Below, one piece after another: positions 55,877-64,000 of a DNA stretch of 64,000 nucleotides. Every line of letters begins with the position of its first letter. Positions within the stretch are counted from its first letter, which is position 1. Below the pieces are notes generated by a model, which did not search any database, was not told the origin of the DNA, and saw nothing but the letters and a program-made list of their open reading frames with translations. A program made the position numbers and the translations under genes. Location of the stretch: positions 62,001-126,000 of the forward strand of contig NZ_KQ410730.1 of NCBI RefSeq assembly GCF_001262505.1, read 5' to 3'. The DNA is from Shinella sp. SUS2 (GTDB taxonomy: Bacteria; Pseudomonadota; Alphaproteobacteria; Rhizobiales; Rhizobiaceae).

Positions 55877-56425
55877 TCAAACGATGTCGAGGGCGGCGTA
55901 GGTGTCGAGGCGCATCGCGTCCGGTACTGCCGCTGGTTGGAAACGCCAGCCGAGACGCGCGCCATAGTCGCTCATTAGGGTGAGCAGGCCAAGTCCCGAG
56001 CCGCTCGAATTCATGTTCTCCGCATTTTCTTCGATGCGTTCGATGAGGAGTTCACCCGGGTCACGGGTCGTCAGTTCGGCAAGGAGCGCCTGGAACCTGC
56101 CGGCCGTCTCCTGGGTGACGAGATTGCTGATGCGGATCTCGAAGCAGCTGCCGTCGAGCGAGGCCTCCAGCGTGATGCCGTCGCCATGGCGGAACTTCAC
56201 CGCATTCTCGAGCAGTTCGTTGGCGAGATAGCCGATGCTGTGGCGCGCCTCGTTATAATCGCCGCCCTCGTCCCGCCGCCGCAGGGCGAAGAAGTCGCCG
56301 AGGAATTCCGACGTAACGCCGCAATGCTGCCAGGCAAGGTCGAGCGGCCCGTCGGCAAGACGGATGCGGTTCTTCAGCGCCCCGGCGCCGTTGGTGAATT
56401 CCACCTGTCCGAATGTGGCTTCCAT
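55877..56425 (-). CDS. HATPase regulatory kinase (slr1658-like) of the partner-switching operon
   Basis: 182 residues. HATPase N-box [17 protein letters not shown] retains Asn for Mg2+ binding; the G-box appears as [22 protein letters not shown]. The domain is small and resembles slr1658-like/SiaB-type proteins, which phosphorylate or bind STAS partners. Starts 4 bp after the PP2C stop and overlaps the possible TTG start of the STAS gene. Cytoplasmic. Confidence 0.82.
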   Translation of the reverse strand: MEATFGQVEFTNGAGALKNRIRLADGPLDLAWQHCGVTSEFLGDFFALRRRDEGGDYNEARHSIGYLANELLENAVKFRHGDGITLEASLDGSCFEIRISNLVTQETAGRFQALLAELTTRDPGELLIERIEENAENMNSSGSGLGLLTLMSDYGARLGWRFQPAAVPDAMRLDTYAALDIV

Positions 56426-56429
56426 GACG

Positions 56430-58787
56430 TTACCTGTGTTTCATGACGACGAGCGTGATGTCGTCGTGGATCTTCTGGGTGCCGATATGTGCCATGAGGT
56501 CGGCAATGATGCCGTCCTTGATCGCGTCGGCGTCCTTGCGGCGATGGCGCTTGGCGCTCTCGCACAGCCGATCGAAGCCGAAGAGTTCGCCCGCCGGGCT
56601 TTCCGCCTCGGTCACGCCGTCCGTGTGCAACACGATGACGTCGCCGGAATCGAACGGGAATTCATGCGTGTCGACGAAGGGTCCGATGTCGCTTTCCAGG
56701 CCGATCGGGAAACCGAGATCGACCGTGTCGATGCGCTCGACCTCATCGTTGTCGCGCAGGACCAGCACCTCCTCGTGCTGGCCGGACAGCGTGATCTTGC
56801 GATCCTCGTAGTCGAGGAAGGCAAGCGAGAGGTGCTTGTCGGTCTTGGTGCGCTGGATGTTCTTGAAGACGGCGCGGTTCAGCACTTCAAGGAATTCGCG
56901 CGGATCCTCGTCGCCCTGCTCCTGCAGGGCGCGCGCAACCGACTGTACCATCAGCATGAGCACGCCGCTTTCGAGGCCGTGGCCCGTCACGTCGCCGATG
57001 CCGACCTTCATGCGGCCCTGATCGTGCAGCACGTCGAAATAGTCGCCGCCCACCTCGTCGGCCGGCTCCATGTAGCCGGAGACGTCGATGCCCTTGATCT
57101 CGTCCAGCTCGTCGCGTTTCGGCAGCACCATCATCTGGATGTGCCGGGCGACATCGAGCTCGGCGCCGAGGCGCAGGTTCTCGCTCTTCAGCTTGGCGTT
57201 CAGCGCGTTGATCTCGCCATTGGCCGTTTCGAGCGCCTTGGTGCGTTCGGCAACGAGGTTTTCAAGGTTTTCCGTGTGGTAGCTGATCTCCTCCGCCATG
57301 CGGTTGAAGGCAACGCCCACGGCGGCCACCTCGTCGCGCGCGGGAATGGCGACACGCACGGAATAGTCCTTGTTCTGGAGGCGCTGGGCGGCATCCGCCA
57401 GCGCCCGCAGACCGGCGGTAATGCGGCCGGAAATCGCGAAGACGGCGCTGAGAACGACGAGCAGCGACAGGATGACGGTCCCGACCTGCCAGGTCACGAC
57501 CTGGCGCGTCTCGGCCGAAATGCCGTCCTTGGCCGCGATCAGCGAGGCATAGATCTCCCGCTCGGGCACCATGAAGCCGAGCGACATGACCTCGCGGGTG
57601 ACGGGCACCTTGCCGGTATAGAGGTTTTCCGCGTTGAGCTGCTTGAGGAGCACGACATAGGGCACGTCCTCGCCGTTTTCCTTCAGCGTCAGCGTGGTAA
57701 GCACGGTCTCCGGGCTGGATGGCATGGCGAGCCCGGCAATGGCCGCCTGGCTGCTGTGCGCAAGCCGCCGGTCGAAGCCGCTCTCGTTGTTGATCTTGAC
57801 ACCCAGCGTCTTCTCGCCGTCCTCGGTGACGGCAAGCACGTTGCCGTTCGACATCGAGAGGAAGGCGAAGCCCGTCTCGGCGATCTTCACGCTCTTGACG
57901 ATGTCGGCGAGCTGGTCGAGCGTCAGGTCGACGCCGACGATGCCGTTGAGGTCCTTGCGGTCGGGCGTCGTCAGCGGCTGGAAGAAGCTGACGATGATCT
58001 TTCCGGTAATGCCGTCGAGATAGGGAGACAGCATGGTGATGGGACTGTCGACCGGGCGCTCCGACGGTTTCGCCAGCCAGGTTTCCCAGGTCTCGTAGAG
58101 GCCGGGGAAATAGAAATCCCACCAGTTCGTCTCGTTGTGGCCGGGATAGACCTTGTCGAAGACGGAGCCCTGGTCGTTGTAGGGCGTCGACCGCAGGATC
58201 GGGTTGGCGCGCGGGCCGATATAGTACATCTGCAGCTTCGGCGGGCCGGCGGACAGGAAGCTCGGGCCGACGAGGTTGAAGGCGGCGCTTTCGCGCACGG
58301 TCTTCATCGCATCCGGCGTCGGCTGCTTGTTCTCGTCGAGCAGATAGCCCCAGACGGTGACGGCGGAAGCCTCGCCCGGCTGGTTCTGCCACCAGTTGCC
58401 GGTCTCGTTATAGGCGAGCGGGGTGGTCACGCCGTCGGTTTGCAGCTGCTGGCCGAGCTTGTCGGAAAGCGCGGGATTGTCGATGAACGTCTGCATCGAT
58501 CCCGCAAGGCCGCTCACCTCGGAATGGTAGCGGTCGAGCAGCAGGTCCGTGCGCTCGACGGTCGTCGCGATATAGTTCTGCAGGTATTCGATATTCGCCT
58601 TTTCGAGACCGCGACCGACCTCGTCCATGGCGTTGGTGGAAAGGCGGTTGACGTTCCACAGCGCAATGCCGCCGGCGACCAGGAGGTCCACCAGCACGGC
58701 GCCGCCGACGACGAGCACGAATTTCGCGCGGAACGAGGTCAGCGAGAAGCCCCAGCGCGAGGGCGGCGTTTCGGCAAAATCGCTCAT
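56430..58787 (-). CDS. Membrane dCache-HAMP-PP2C (SpoIIE-type) phosphatase
   Basis: 785 residues. One transmembrane helix near 23-45, a large periplasmic dCache-type sensor domain (about 46-425; GIVGVDLTLDQLADIV is a Cache signature), a second helix near 440-460, a HAMP domain (GRITAGLRALADAAQRLQNKDYS), a coiled coil around 520-545, and a C-terminal PP2C with GGDYFDVL, GDVTGHG and HTDGVTEA. The architecture is that of SiaA-type phosphatases, which sense a ligand and dephosphorylate a STAS protein. Overlaps the STAS-methyltransferase gene by 4 bp (ATGA). Confidence 0.92.
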   Translation of the reverse strand: MSDFAETPPSRWGFSLTSFRAKFVLVVGGAVLVDLLVAGGIALWNVNRLSTNAMDEVGRGLEKANIEYLQNYIATTVERTDLLLDRYHSEVSGLAGSMQTFIDNPALSDKLGQQLQTDGVTTPLAYNETGNWWQNQPGEASAVTVWGYLLDENKQPTPDAMKTVRESAAFNLVGPSFLSAGPPKLQMYYIGPRANPILRSTPYNDQGSVFDKVYPGHNETNWWDFYFPGLYETWETWLAKPSERPVDSPITMLSPYLDGITGKIIVSFFQPLTTPDRKDLNGIVGVDLTLDQLADIVKSVKIAETGFAFLSMSNGNVLAVTEDGEKTLGVKINNESGFDRRLAHSSQAAIAGLAMPSSPETVLTTLTLKENGEDVPYVVLLKQLNAENLYTGKVPVTREVMSLGFMVPEREIYASLIAAKDGISAETRQVVTWQVGTVILSLLVVLSAVFAISGRITAGLRALADAAQRLQNKDYSVRVAIPARDEVAAVGVAFNRMAEEISYHTENLENLVAERTKALETANGEINALNAKLKSENLRLGAELDVARHIQMMVLPKRDELDEIKGIDVSGYMEPADEVGGDYFDVLHDQGRMKVGIGDVTGHGLESGVLMLMVQSVARALQEQGDEDPREFLEVLNRAVFKNIQRTKTDKHLSLAFLDYEDRKITLSGQHEEVLVLRDNDEVERIDTVDLGFPIGLESDIGPFVDTHEFPFDSGDVIVLHTDGVTEAESPAGELFGFDRLCESAKRHRRKDADAIKDGIIADLMAHIGTQKIHDDITLVVMKHR

Positions 58788-59962
58788 TGCGGCTTGCGTC
58801 CCGACGCAACCCAGACGGGCCAGCCGGCATACCCGCCGGGGTGAAGGGCGGCAGCGATATGATCCTCGAAACCACGGCGGAACTTCTCCACGAAGGCCGC
58901 GTCGTCACCGCGCTTCTCGCACATGCCTCCGGCGAACATTTCCTCCCAGGCCATGACCATGTCGGCGAAGGCCTGCGAGTCACCGTCCCGGTTGGTCACC
59001 ATGAAGCTTTCGATGCGGATGTCCTCGAGGCCGGCGCGCTGCAGGGCCTGGTAGCTCTTCGGGCCGAATTCGAGATCCATGTCGAAATCGGCAAAGAGCT
59101 TCGACAGCTGGTCATAGGTCCACTGGATCGACGGGCCGCGCGGTTCGCCGAGGCACTGGGAGATCTTCTCGTTGGTGACATAGACGCGCCCGCCGGGCTT
59201 GCAGATGCGCACCAGCTCCTCGACGATCATCTCGGGTTTGTTGAAGATCTGCAGCGCATGGCGGCAGGAGACGAAGTCGAACTGGCCGTCCTCCAGCAGC
59301 ATTTCGGCCGCATCGCCATAGATGTATTCGATGCCGCCGATATCGAATTCGCTGGCGACCTGGCGCGCATAGGCAAGGCTCGACTTCGAATGGTCGAGCG
59401 CCACGATGCGCGACGGGGAGAATTCCTTGGCGACCAGCACGGCGAAATCGCCGATGCCGCAGCAGATGTCCGCCATGGTCATGCCCGGGGCAAGGCCGTG
59501 ACGCGGCAGGATGGAGCGCTCGTGTTTCCAGGTCAGCTTGGTTTGCGTGCGCAGCACCGGCACGAAGCCGCCCTCTTCCAGGAAGGCCTGGCCCGGGTAG
59601 AATTCGCTGTCATATTCCTCGACGAGGATGCGCGGGTTCTTGGCCGTCAGCGCGCCGAACTTCTTCGTCGACCAGCCGATGACGCTCGACGTGACGATGG
59701 AGATCTTGAGCTCCGGCCGCTCCTCGGCCGCCTTCAGCAGCGCGCCGGCCAGCGCGTGGAACGCCACGTTGTTGAGGCGCACGAGGCGCTTGACGTTGAC
59801 GTAGAAGGTGCCGCGGATCGACGCGATCGATTTTTCGATGAGGCGGACGCATGCCTCCATCTCGGCAGCGCGCTCGGGGCGCATCGAGCCGGACAGCGCG
59901 AACTCCTGATTGTTTTCGTCAAAGGAGACCTTGTAGGTCTGGACAAGCGAATCGGCGATCAT
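58784..59962 (-). CDS. STAS-like domain fused to a SAM-dependent methyltransferase
   Basis: 392 residues. Residues 1-110 form a STAS-like unit (FDENNQEFALSGSMRPERAAEMEACVRLIEK, FYVNVKRLVRLNNVAFHALAGALLKAAEE) in which the phospho-Ser motif is replaced by LNNVAFHAL, so it is probably not phosphorylatable. The C-terminal methyltransferase has ADICCGIGDFAVLVA (motif I), RIVALDHSKSSLAYARQ, YGDAAEMLLEDGQFDFVSCRHALQIFNKPE and CKPGGRVYVTNE. Such fusion in a partner-switching operon suggests protein or small-molecule methylation governed by the switch. Start ATG overlaps the upstream stop (ATGA). Not to be confused with UbiE despite the UbiE-like core. Confidence 0.85.
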   Translation of the reverse strand: MIADSLVQTYKVSFDENNQEFALSGSMRPERAAEMEACVRLIEKSIASIRGTFYVNVKRLVRLNNVAFHALAGALLKAAEERPELKISIVTSSVIGWSTKKFGALTAKNPRILVEEYDSEFYPGQAFLEEGGFVPVLRTQTKLTWKHERSILPRHGLAPGMTMADICCGIGDFAVLVAKEFSPSRIVALDHSKSSLAYARQVASEFDIGGIEYIYGDAAEMLLEDGQFDFVSCRHALQIFNKPEMIVEELVRICKPGGRVYVTNEKISQCLGEPRGPSIQWTYDQLSKLFADFDMDLEFGPKSYQALQRAGLEDIRIESFMVTNRDGDSQAFADMVMAWEEMFAGGMCEKRGDDAAFVEKFRRGFEDHIAAALHPGGYAGWPVWVASGRKPQ

Positions 59963-60477
59963 GCGACAGTTGCCTCCAGCGTGAGTTCGGCAATGAGACG
60001 GATGGCATCTCCGTCGGCGGGTTCGATGGAAAAGCGGGCGGCATAGTCGACGGCCAGCTCCAGGAGGCCGATATTCGGCTGCAGGGGGCCTTCTGTGAAG
60101 AGGGCACTGTGATACCGCGCGGCGACGTCGCCTTCGTTCAGGACATCGACGGCCTGCCGATAGAAACCGGCCGTTTGCGCATCGGCAGGGATGGTCAGGA
60201 TGATGCGGTCGCTGGCGCCCTTGCGGGAAACCGCGCAGACGAAGCTGCCGGTCGGCGCGTGCAGGCGATAGACCGTTTCCAGAAGCTCGTTGAGGGCCGA
60301 AGAGAACAGGTTGGAATAGAGCAGCGAGTCGCTTCGATTGTGGCTGATCATGCGGGCGAAATAGGTCGACAGCCGGTCGCAATAGGCCCAGTTGGACGCA
60401 AAGCCACCCATGTCCATGTCAAACTCCAGAAGCAGGACATGATCGTCCGCTCCCGTCTGCACTGCTCGAAGATCCAT
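59959..60477 (-). CDS. Degenerate HATPase-like regulator (pseudokinase)
   Basis: About 172 residues (start ATG 60477 after GGGGCGA; a longer frame to 60717 has an unlikely N-terminus and weak Shine-Dalgarno). The HATPase N-box SSALNELLETVYRLH aligns with [11 protein letters not shown] of the 55877 gene but has Thr in place of the Mg2+-binding Asn; the G-box is degraded to QPNIGLLELAVDYAARF. So nucleotide binding or phosphotransfer is doubtful. First gene of the five-gene operon, immediately before the STAS-methyltransferase fusion, its probable binding partner. Confidence 0.72.
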   Translation of the reverse strand: MDLRAVQTGADDHVLLLEFDMDMGGFASNWAYCDRLSTYFARMISHNRSDSLLYSNLFSSALNELLETVYRLHAPTGSFVCAVSRKGASDRIILTIPADAQTAGFYRQAVDVLNEGDVAARYHSALFTEGPLQPNIGLLELAVDYAARFSIEPADGDAIRLIAELTLEATVA

Positions 60478-60670
60478 TCGCCCCAGCCTCATGATGTCGT
60501 AAGCGGGAGCGGCGGCCGCGCGCTTACCTATCTTTCGGGAAATTCCTAGACTATGTAATGTCCGAAGTGCGGGCGATGCGCGGGGGCTGCCAGCGGAGAC
60601 CGGCACGCGCGATATGATATCGGTAGTTGCGCCGCCCCCTCCGAACGTGTGAGGAGCTTTCCATACAATC
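60478..60670. promoter_or_regulatory. Divergent promoter region of the partner-switching locus
   Basis: 193 bp between the minus-strand five-gene operon and the plus-strand PP2C gene, and therefore the likely shared control point. Positions 60530-60570 are relatively AT-rich (TTCGGGAAATTCCTAGACTATGTAATG). I see no obvious operator palindrome. Some of it is covered by a non-supported extension of the pseudokinase frame. Confidence 0.4.
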
Positions 60671-61612
60671 ATGAAGGATTCGTCAAACTTGTCTGCCGCT
60701 TCTTCAGTACCTTTCACGGATGGCGACGCTGCGGAACTCGCCCGGCTGCGCCTCGATTTCGCACAACTGGAGGCAGAATACGACGATCTGAAGCTGCTCT
60801 ACGAGGCCATGATCGAACATGGCGAGGCCGTCGAGGACCAACTGGCCGAGCAGAACCTGCTCCTGGAGCGCACGCAGGCGCGGCTCGACGAAGAGCTGAA
60901 CGATGCCGGCCGCTACGTCTTCTCCATCCTGCCCGACAAGCGCACCGAAGCGCCCGCGACCGACTGGCTGCTGGTGCCCTCCACCGAGCTCGGCGGCGAT
61001 TCCTTCGGCTACCACCGCATCGACGACGATCATTTCGCCATCTACCTGCTGGATGTCTGCGGCCACGGCGTCGGCGCGGCGCTGCTCTCCGTCACCGTCA
61101 TCAACGTGCTGCGCGCTTCCGCACTGACGGGCGCGGATTTTCGTGATCCGTCAACGGTGCTTAAGGCACTCAACAACACGTTTCCGATGGAAAAACAGAA
61201 CAATATGTTCTTCACCATCTGGTACGGCGTCTACAAGGCGAGCACCGGCGAACTGCGCTATGCGACCGGCGGCCACCCGCCATCGATCCTCCTGCGCGGG
61301 CCGGGCCGCCCCGCGGGCACACCCTCCCGCGAACTGCTCATCACCGTTGGCGGCGTGGCGATCGGCGCGCTGCCCGACATGGACTATGACAGCGACGTCA
61401 CCCAAATCTTCCCGGGCGACAGGCTGCTCGTCATCAGCGATGGAACATTTGAGGTGGATGGGCCCGACGAGGAGATGCTGAGCGTCGAGGCGCTCGCCGA
61501 ACACGCCGAGGCCCATGCCAGCGGTCCGAAGGACATCCTCGCCTGGGTGAAATCCTTCAATGGCACCGGGCCGCTGCCGGACGATTTCTCCCTGCTGGAG
61601 ATTCGCTTCTAG
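60671..61612 (+). CDS. Coiled-coil PP2C/SpoIIE-type phosphatase
   Basis: 313 residues. A coiled-coil segment at about 20-85 (LARLRLDFAQLEAEYDDLKLLYEAMIEHGEAVEDQLAEQNLLLERTQARLDEEL; heptad Leu pattern) precedes a PP2C domain with GGDSFGYHRI, DVCGHGVGAALLSVTV and SDGTFEVDGPDEE. The metal-binding Asp residues are conserved. No receiver, HAMP or membrane segment, so its input is likely a partner protein via the coiled coil. Divergent from the five-gene operon, which supplies STAS and HATPase partners. Confidence 0.9.
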   Translation: MKDSSNLSAASSVPFTDGDAAELARLRLDFAQLEAEYDDLKLLYEAMIEHGEAVEDQLAEQNLLLERTQARLDEELNDAGRYVFSILPDKRTEAPATDWLLVPSTELGGDSFGYHRIDDDHFAIYLLDVCGHGVGAALLSVTVINVLRASALTGADFRDPSTVLKALNNTFPMEKQNNMFFTIWYGVYKASTGELRYATGGHPPSILLRGPGRPAGTPSRELLITVGGVAIGALPDMDYDSDVTQIFPGDRLLVISDGTFEVDGPDEEMLSVEALAEHAEAHASGPKDILAWVKSFNGTGPLPDDFSLLEIRF

Positions 61613-61913
61613 GCGGCTTGCCATCACGCGATCGTGTTCGCGACAAGGTCGCAGATCGCCCCTCATCTACCTGCCGGCACCTTCTCCCCGCAAGCGGGGC
61701 GACGGGAATGGGCAGATCCGGTTTCCCGGGATTCACAACCCAGCACAGGACAGGTCCCCTCTCCCCGCTTGCGGGGAGAGGGTTAGGGTGAGGGGCCATG
61801 GCAGAGGGCGACGCCCGCACTTCGCTCCATGATTTGCCGATTGCCGGTCAGCGGAATTCCGCTATCTTTCCATCATCGTAACGCCGGTTCGGCGGGCGCA
61901 GGGGAGGACGGCG
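61613..61913. other. 301-bp intergenic region holding a RIME element
   Basis: No supported gene. Between the PP2C stop and the DUF3365 start. Most of the central part is the palindromic repeat described at 61658-61796; the remaining roughly 115 bp before the DUF3365 gene should contain its promoter. Confidence 0.7.
61658..61796. repeat. RIME-type palindromic intergenic repeat
   Basis: 139 bp bounded by GCCCCTCA at the left and its perfect complement TGAGGGGC at the right. Each half contains its own hairpin: CCCCGC/GCGGGG at 61686-61699 and a 12-bp stem (CCCTCTCCCCGC/GCGGGGAGAGGG) at 61757-61782. This composition (TGCCGGCACCTTCTCCCC and CTTGCGGGGAGAGGGTTAGGG) is that of the rhizobium-specific intergenic mosaic elements abundant in Rhizobiaceae genomes. 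The strong hairpin may also act as a transcription stop for the PP2C gene. Confidence 0.85.
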
Positions 61914-62662
61914 ATGCGTGCGTTCGTGAAAGGCGGCCTTGCCGCGCTGTTGATGTCGGCCCTTGCTGGCGGTGCTTTCGCTGCCGAGGCCGGCCCGGCA
62001 GACCTTGCCATCGCCCAAAGCCTTGCCACCATGCTGCAATCGGCGCGTGCGGTCATTTCCACCAACCAGGAGCGCATCAACGACCCCGCGCTGGGCGACA
62101 AGGGTCTTTCGGGCGCGGCCGTACTGGAAAAGGCCATCGCCAACTACCGCCAGGCCACCGGCCGGGATCCGAACACCATCGATCCCGCCTCCTATGAAGG
62201 ACGGCTCATCCGGGCGCAGATGGACGCGGTGGTCGAGGTGATGGACTCCAACCAGGAGACGATCAACGCCAAGGGCAAGGGCTTCAAGGGGTTCATACCC
62301 GCCACCTTCACGCGTCTCGTCAACGAGGCCTTCGAGGCGCGTGCCGGCAAGGAGGCAAGCATGAAATTCACCGCGCCCCCCGTGCTGATCCGCAACCGCA
62401 AGGCCCGGCCGGACGCCTTCGAGGCCGCGGCGATCCGCGACTATCTCGAAAAGGCCGACTGGCCGAAGGGCCAGATCTATTCGGCCATGGTTTTCGAGGA
62501 GGGGCAGGAGAGGGCTCGCGTCATGGTGCCAGAGTACTACGTGCCCTCCTGTCTGACCTGTCACGGCGATCCGGCCGGCGAACTGGACGTGACCGGCTAT
62601 CCGAAGGAGGGCGCCCATGAGGGCGATCTCGGCGGGGTGATCAGCATCGGGCTCATCCCGCA

Positions 62663-62666
<4 letters not shown>
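61914..62666 (+). CDS. DUF3365 periplasmic haem-binding-type protein
   Basis: 250 residues with a signal peptide ending near residue 23. The DUF3365 (Tll0287-like) domain contains a single c-type haem motif CLTCH (Cys213, Cys216, His217). The fold is PAS/GAF-related and many members sense redox state or gas. The stop overlaps the start of the adjacent histidine kinase gene (ATGA), so the two are probably a sensor pair, with the haem protein feeding a signal to the periplasmic part of the kinase (inference). Confidence 0.85.

Positions 62667-64000
<1,334 letters not shown>

Noticed and set aside
58784..59962. UbiE/menaquinone methyltransferase
   Set aside because: Class I methyltransferase core is shared, but the N-terminal STAS-like domain and operon context do not fit ubiquinone synthesis.
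60492..60717. N-terminal extension of the pseudo-HATPase to 60717
   Set aside because: The extra residues cross the divergent promoter region, overlap the start of the PP2C gene and show no HATPase similarity.

Overview
The window is a high-GC chromosomal or megaplasmid segment that reads like a member of the Rhizobiaceae (Alphaproteobacteria). The main evidence is dense GC-rich coding with strong wobble bias, a 139-bp rhizobial RIME-type palindromic intergenic repeat at 61658-61796 (a second partial copy at about 55403-55443), a tripartite tricarboxylate transporter locus, and protein families typical of the group. I see no rRNA, tRNA, CRISPR array, integrase or insertion sequence.

Region 1 (1-2806, minus strand) is a copper/metal-tolerance operon: a secreted His/Cys-rich small protein, a small lipoprotein, a TolC/CusC-type outer-membrane channel lipoprotein and a Tat-exported multicopper oxidase cut by the window edge. 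An 18-bp perfect palindrome of the CopR/PcoR-box type and a possible short leader ORF precede it. Region 2 (2822-7493, minus) holds a TrkH-type K+ transporter, a small Cys-based tyrosine phosphatase and a large MscS-family channel.

Region 3 (7735-23225) is a catabolic island for an unidentified organic acid: an SDR dehydrogenase, malonyl-CoA synthetase (MatB), two paralogous FCD/GntR regulators that each carry two winged helices, an AtuA/DUF1446 + DUF4387 pair, a TctCBA transporter, a malate/lactate-type dehydrogenase, a TIM-barrel isomerase, an aldehyde dehydrogenase, a cupin, an ABM-domain protein, an AbrB-type permease and a threonine-aldolase-like enzyme. A shared TTGTCGTA element lies upstream of the second regulator gene and of tctC. 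A 21-codon leader ORF with a strong Shine-Dalgarno sequence runs into the tctC start.

Region 4 (23533-55416) is a complete type VI secretion system. A minus-strand arm carries clpV-hcp-vgrG-(unknown)-tssA-tssB-tssC-tssC2-tssE-(response regulator/PP2C)-(unknown). A plus-strand arm carries an anti-sigma-type kinase, PAAR, a zinc-ribbon methyltransferase, FHA, tssJ, tssK, tssL-OmpA, a short TssM paralogue, tssM, tssF, tssG, a second methyltransferase and a Ser/Thr kinase. Region 5 (55509-61612) is a dedicated partner-switching locus: a five-gene minus-strand operon (degenerate HATPase, STAS-methyltransferase fusion, dCache-HAMP-PP2C phosphatase, HATPase, STAS) with a divergent coiled-coil PP2C gene. 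Together with the RR-PP2C, the STAS and the HATPase embedded in the T6SS arms, this gives three PP2C phosphatases, three HATPase-type proteins and three STAS proteins around one secretion system. That is the most unusual feature of the window. Region 6 (61914-64000) has a DUF3365 haem-type periplasmic protein translationally coupled to a membrane histidine kinase that runs off the end.
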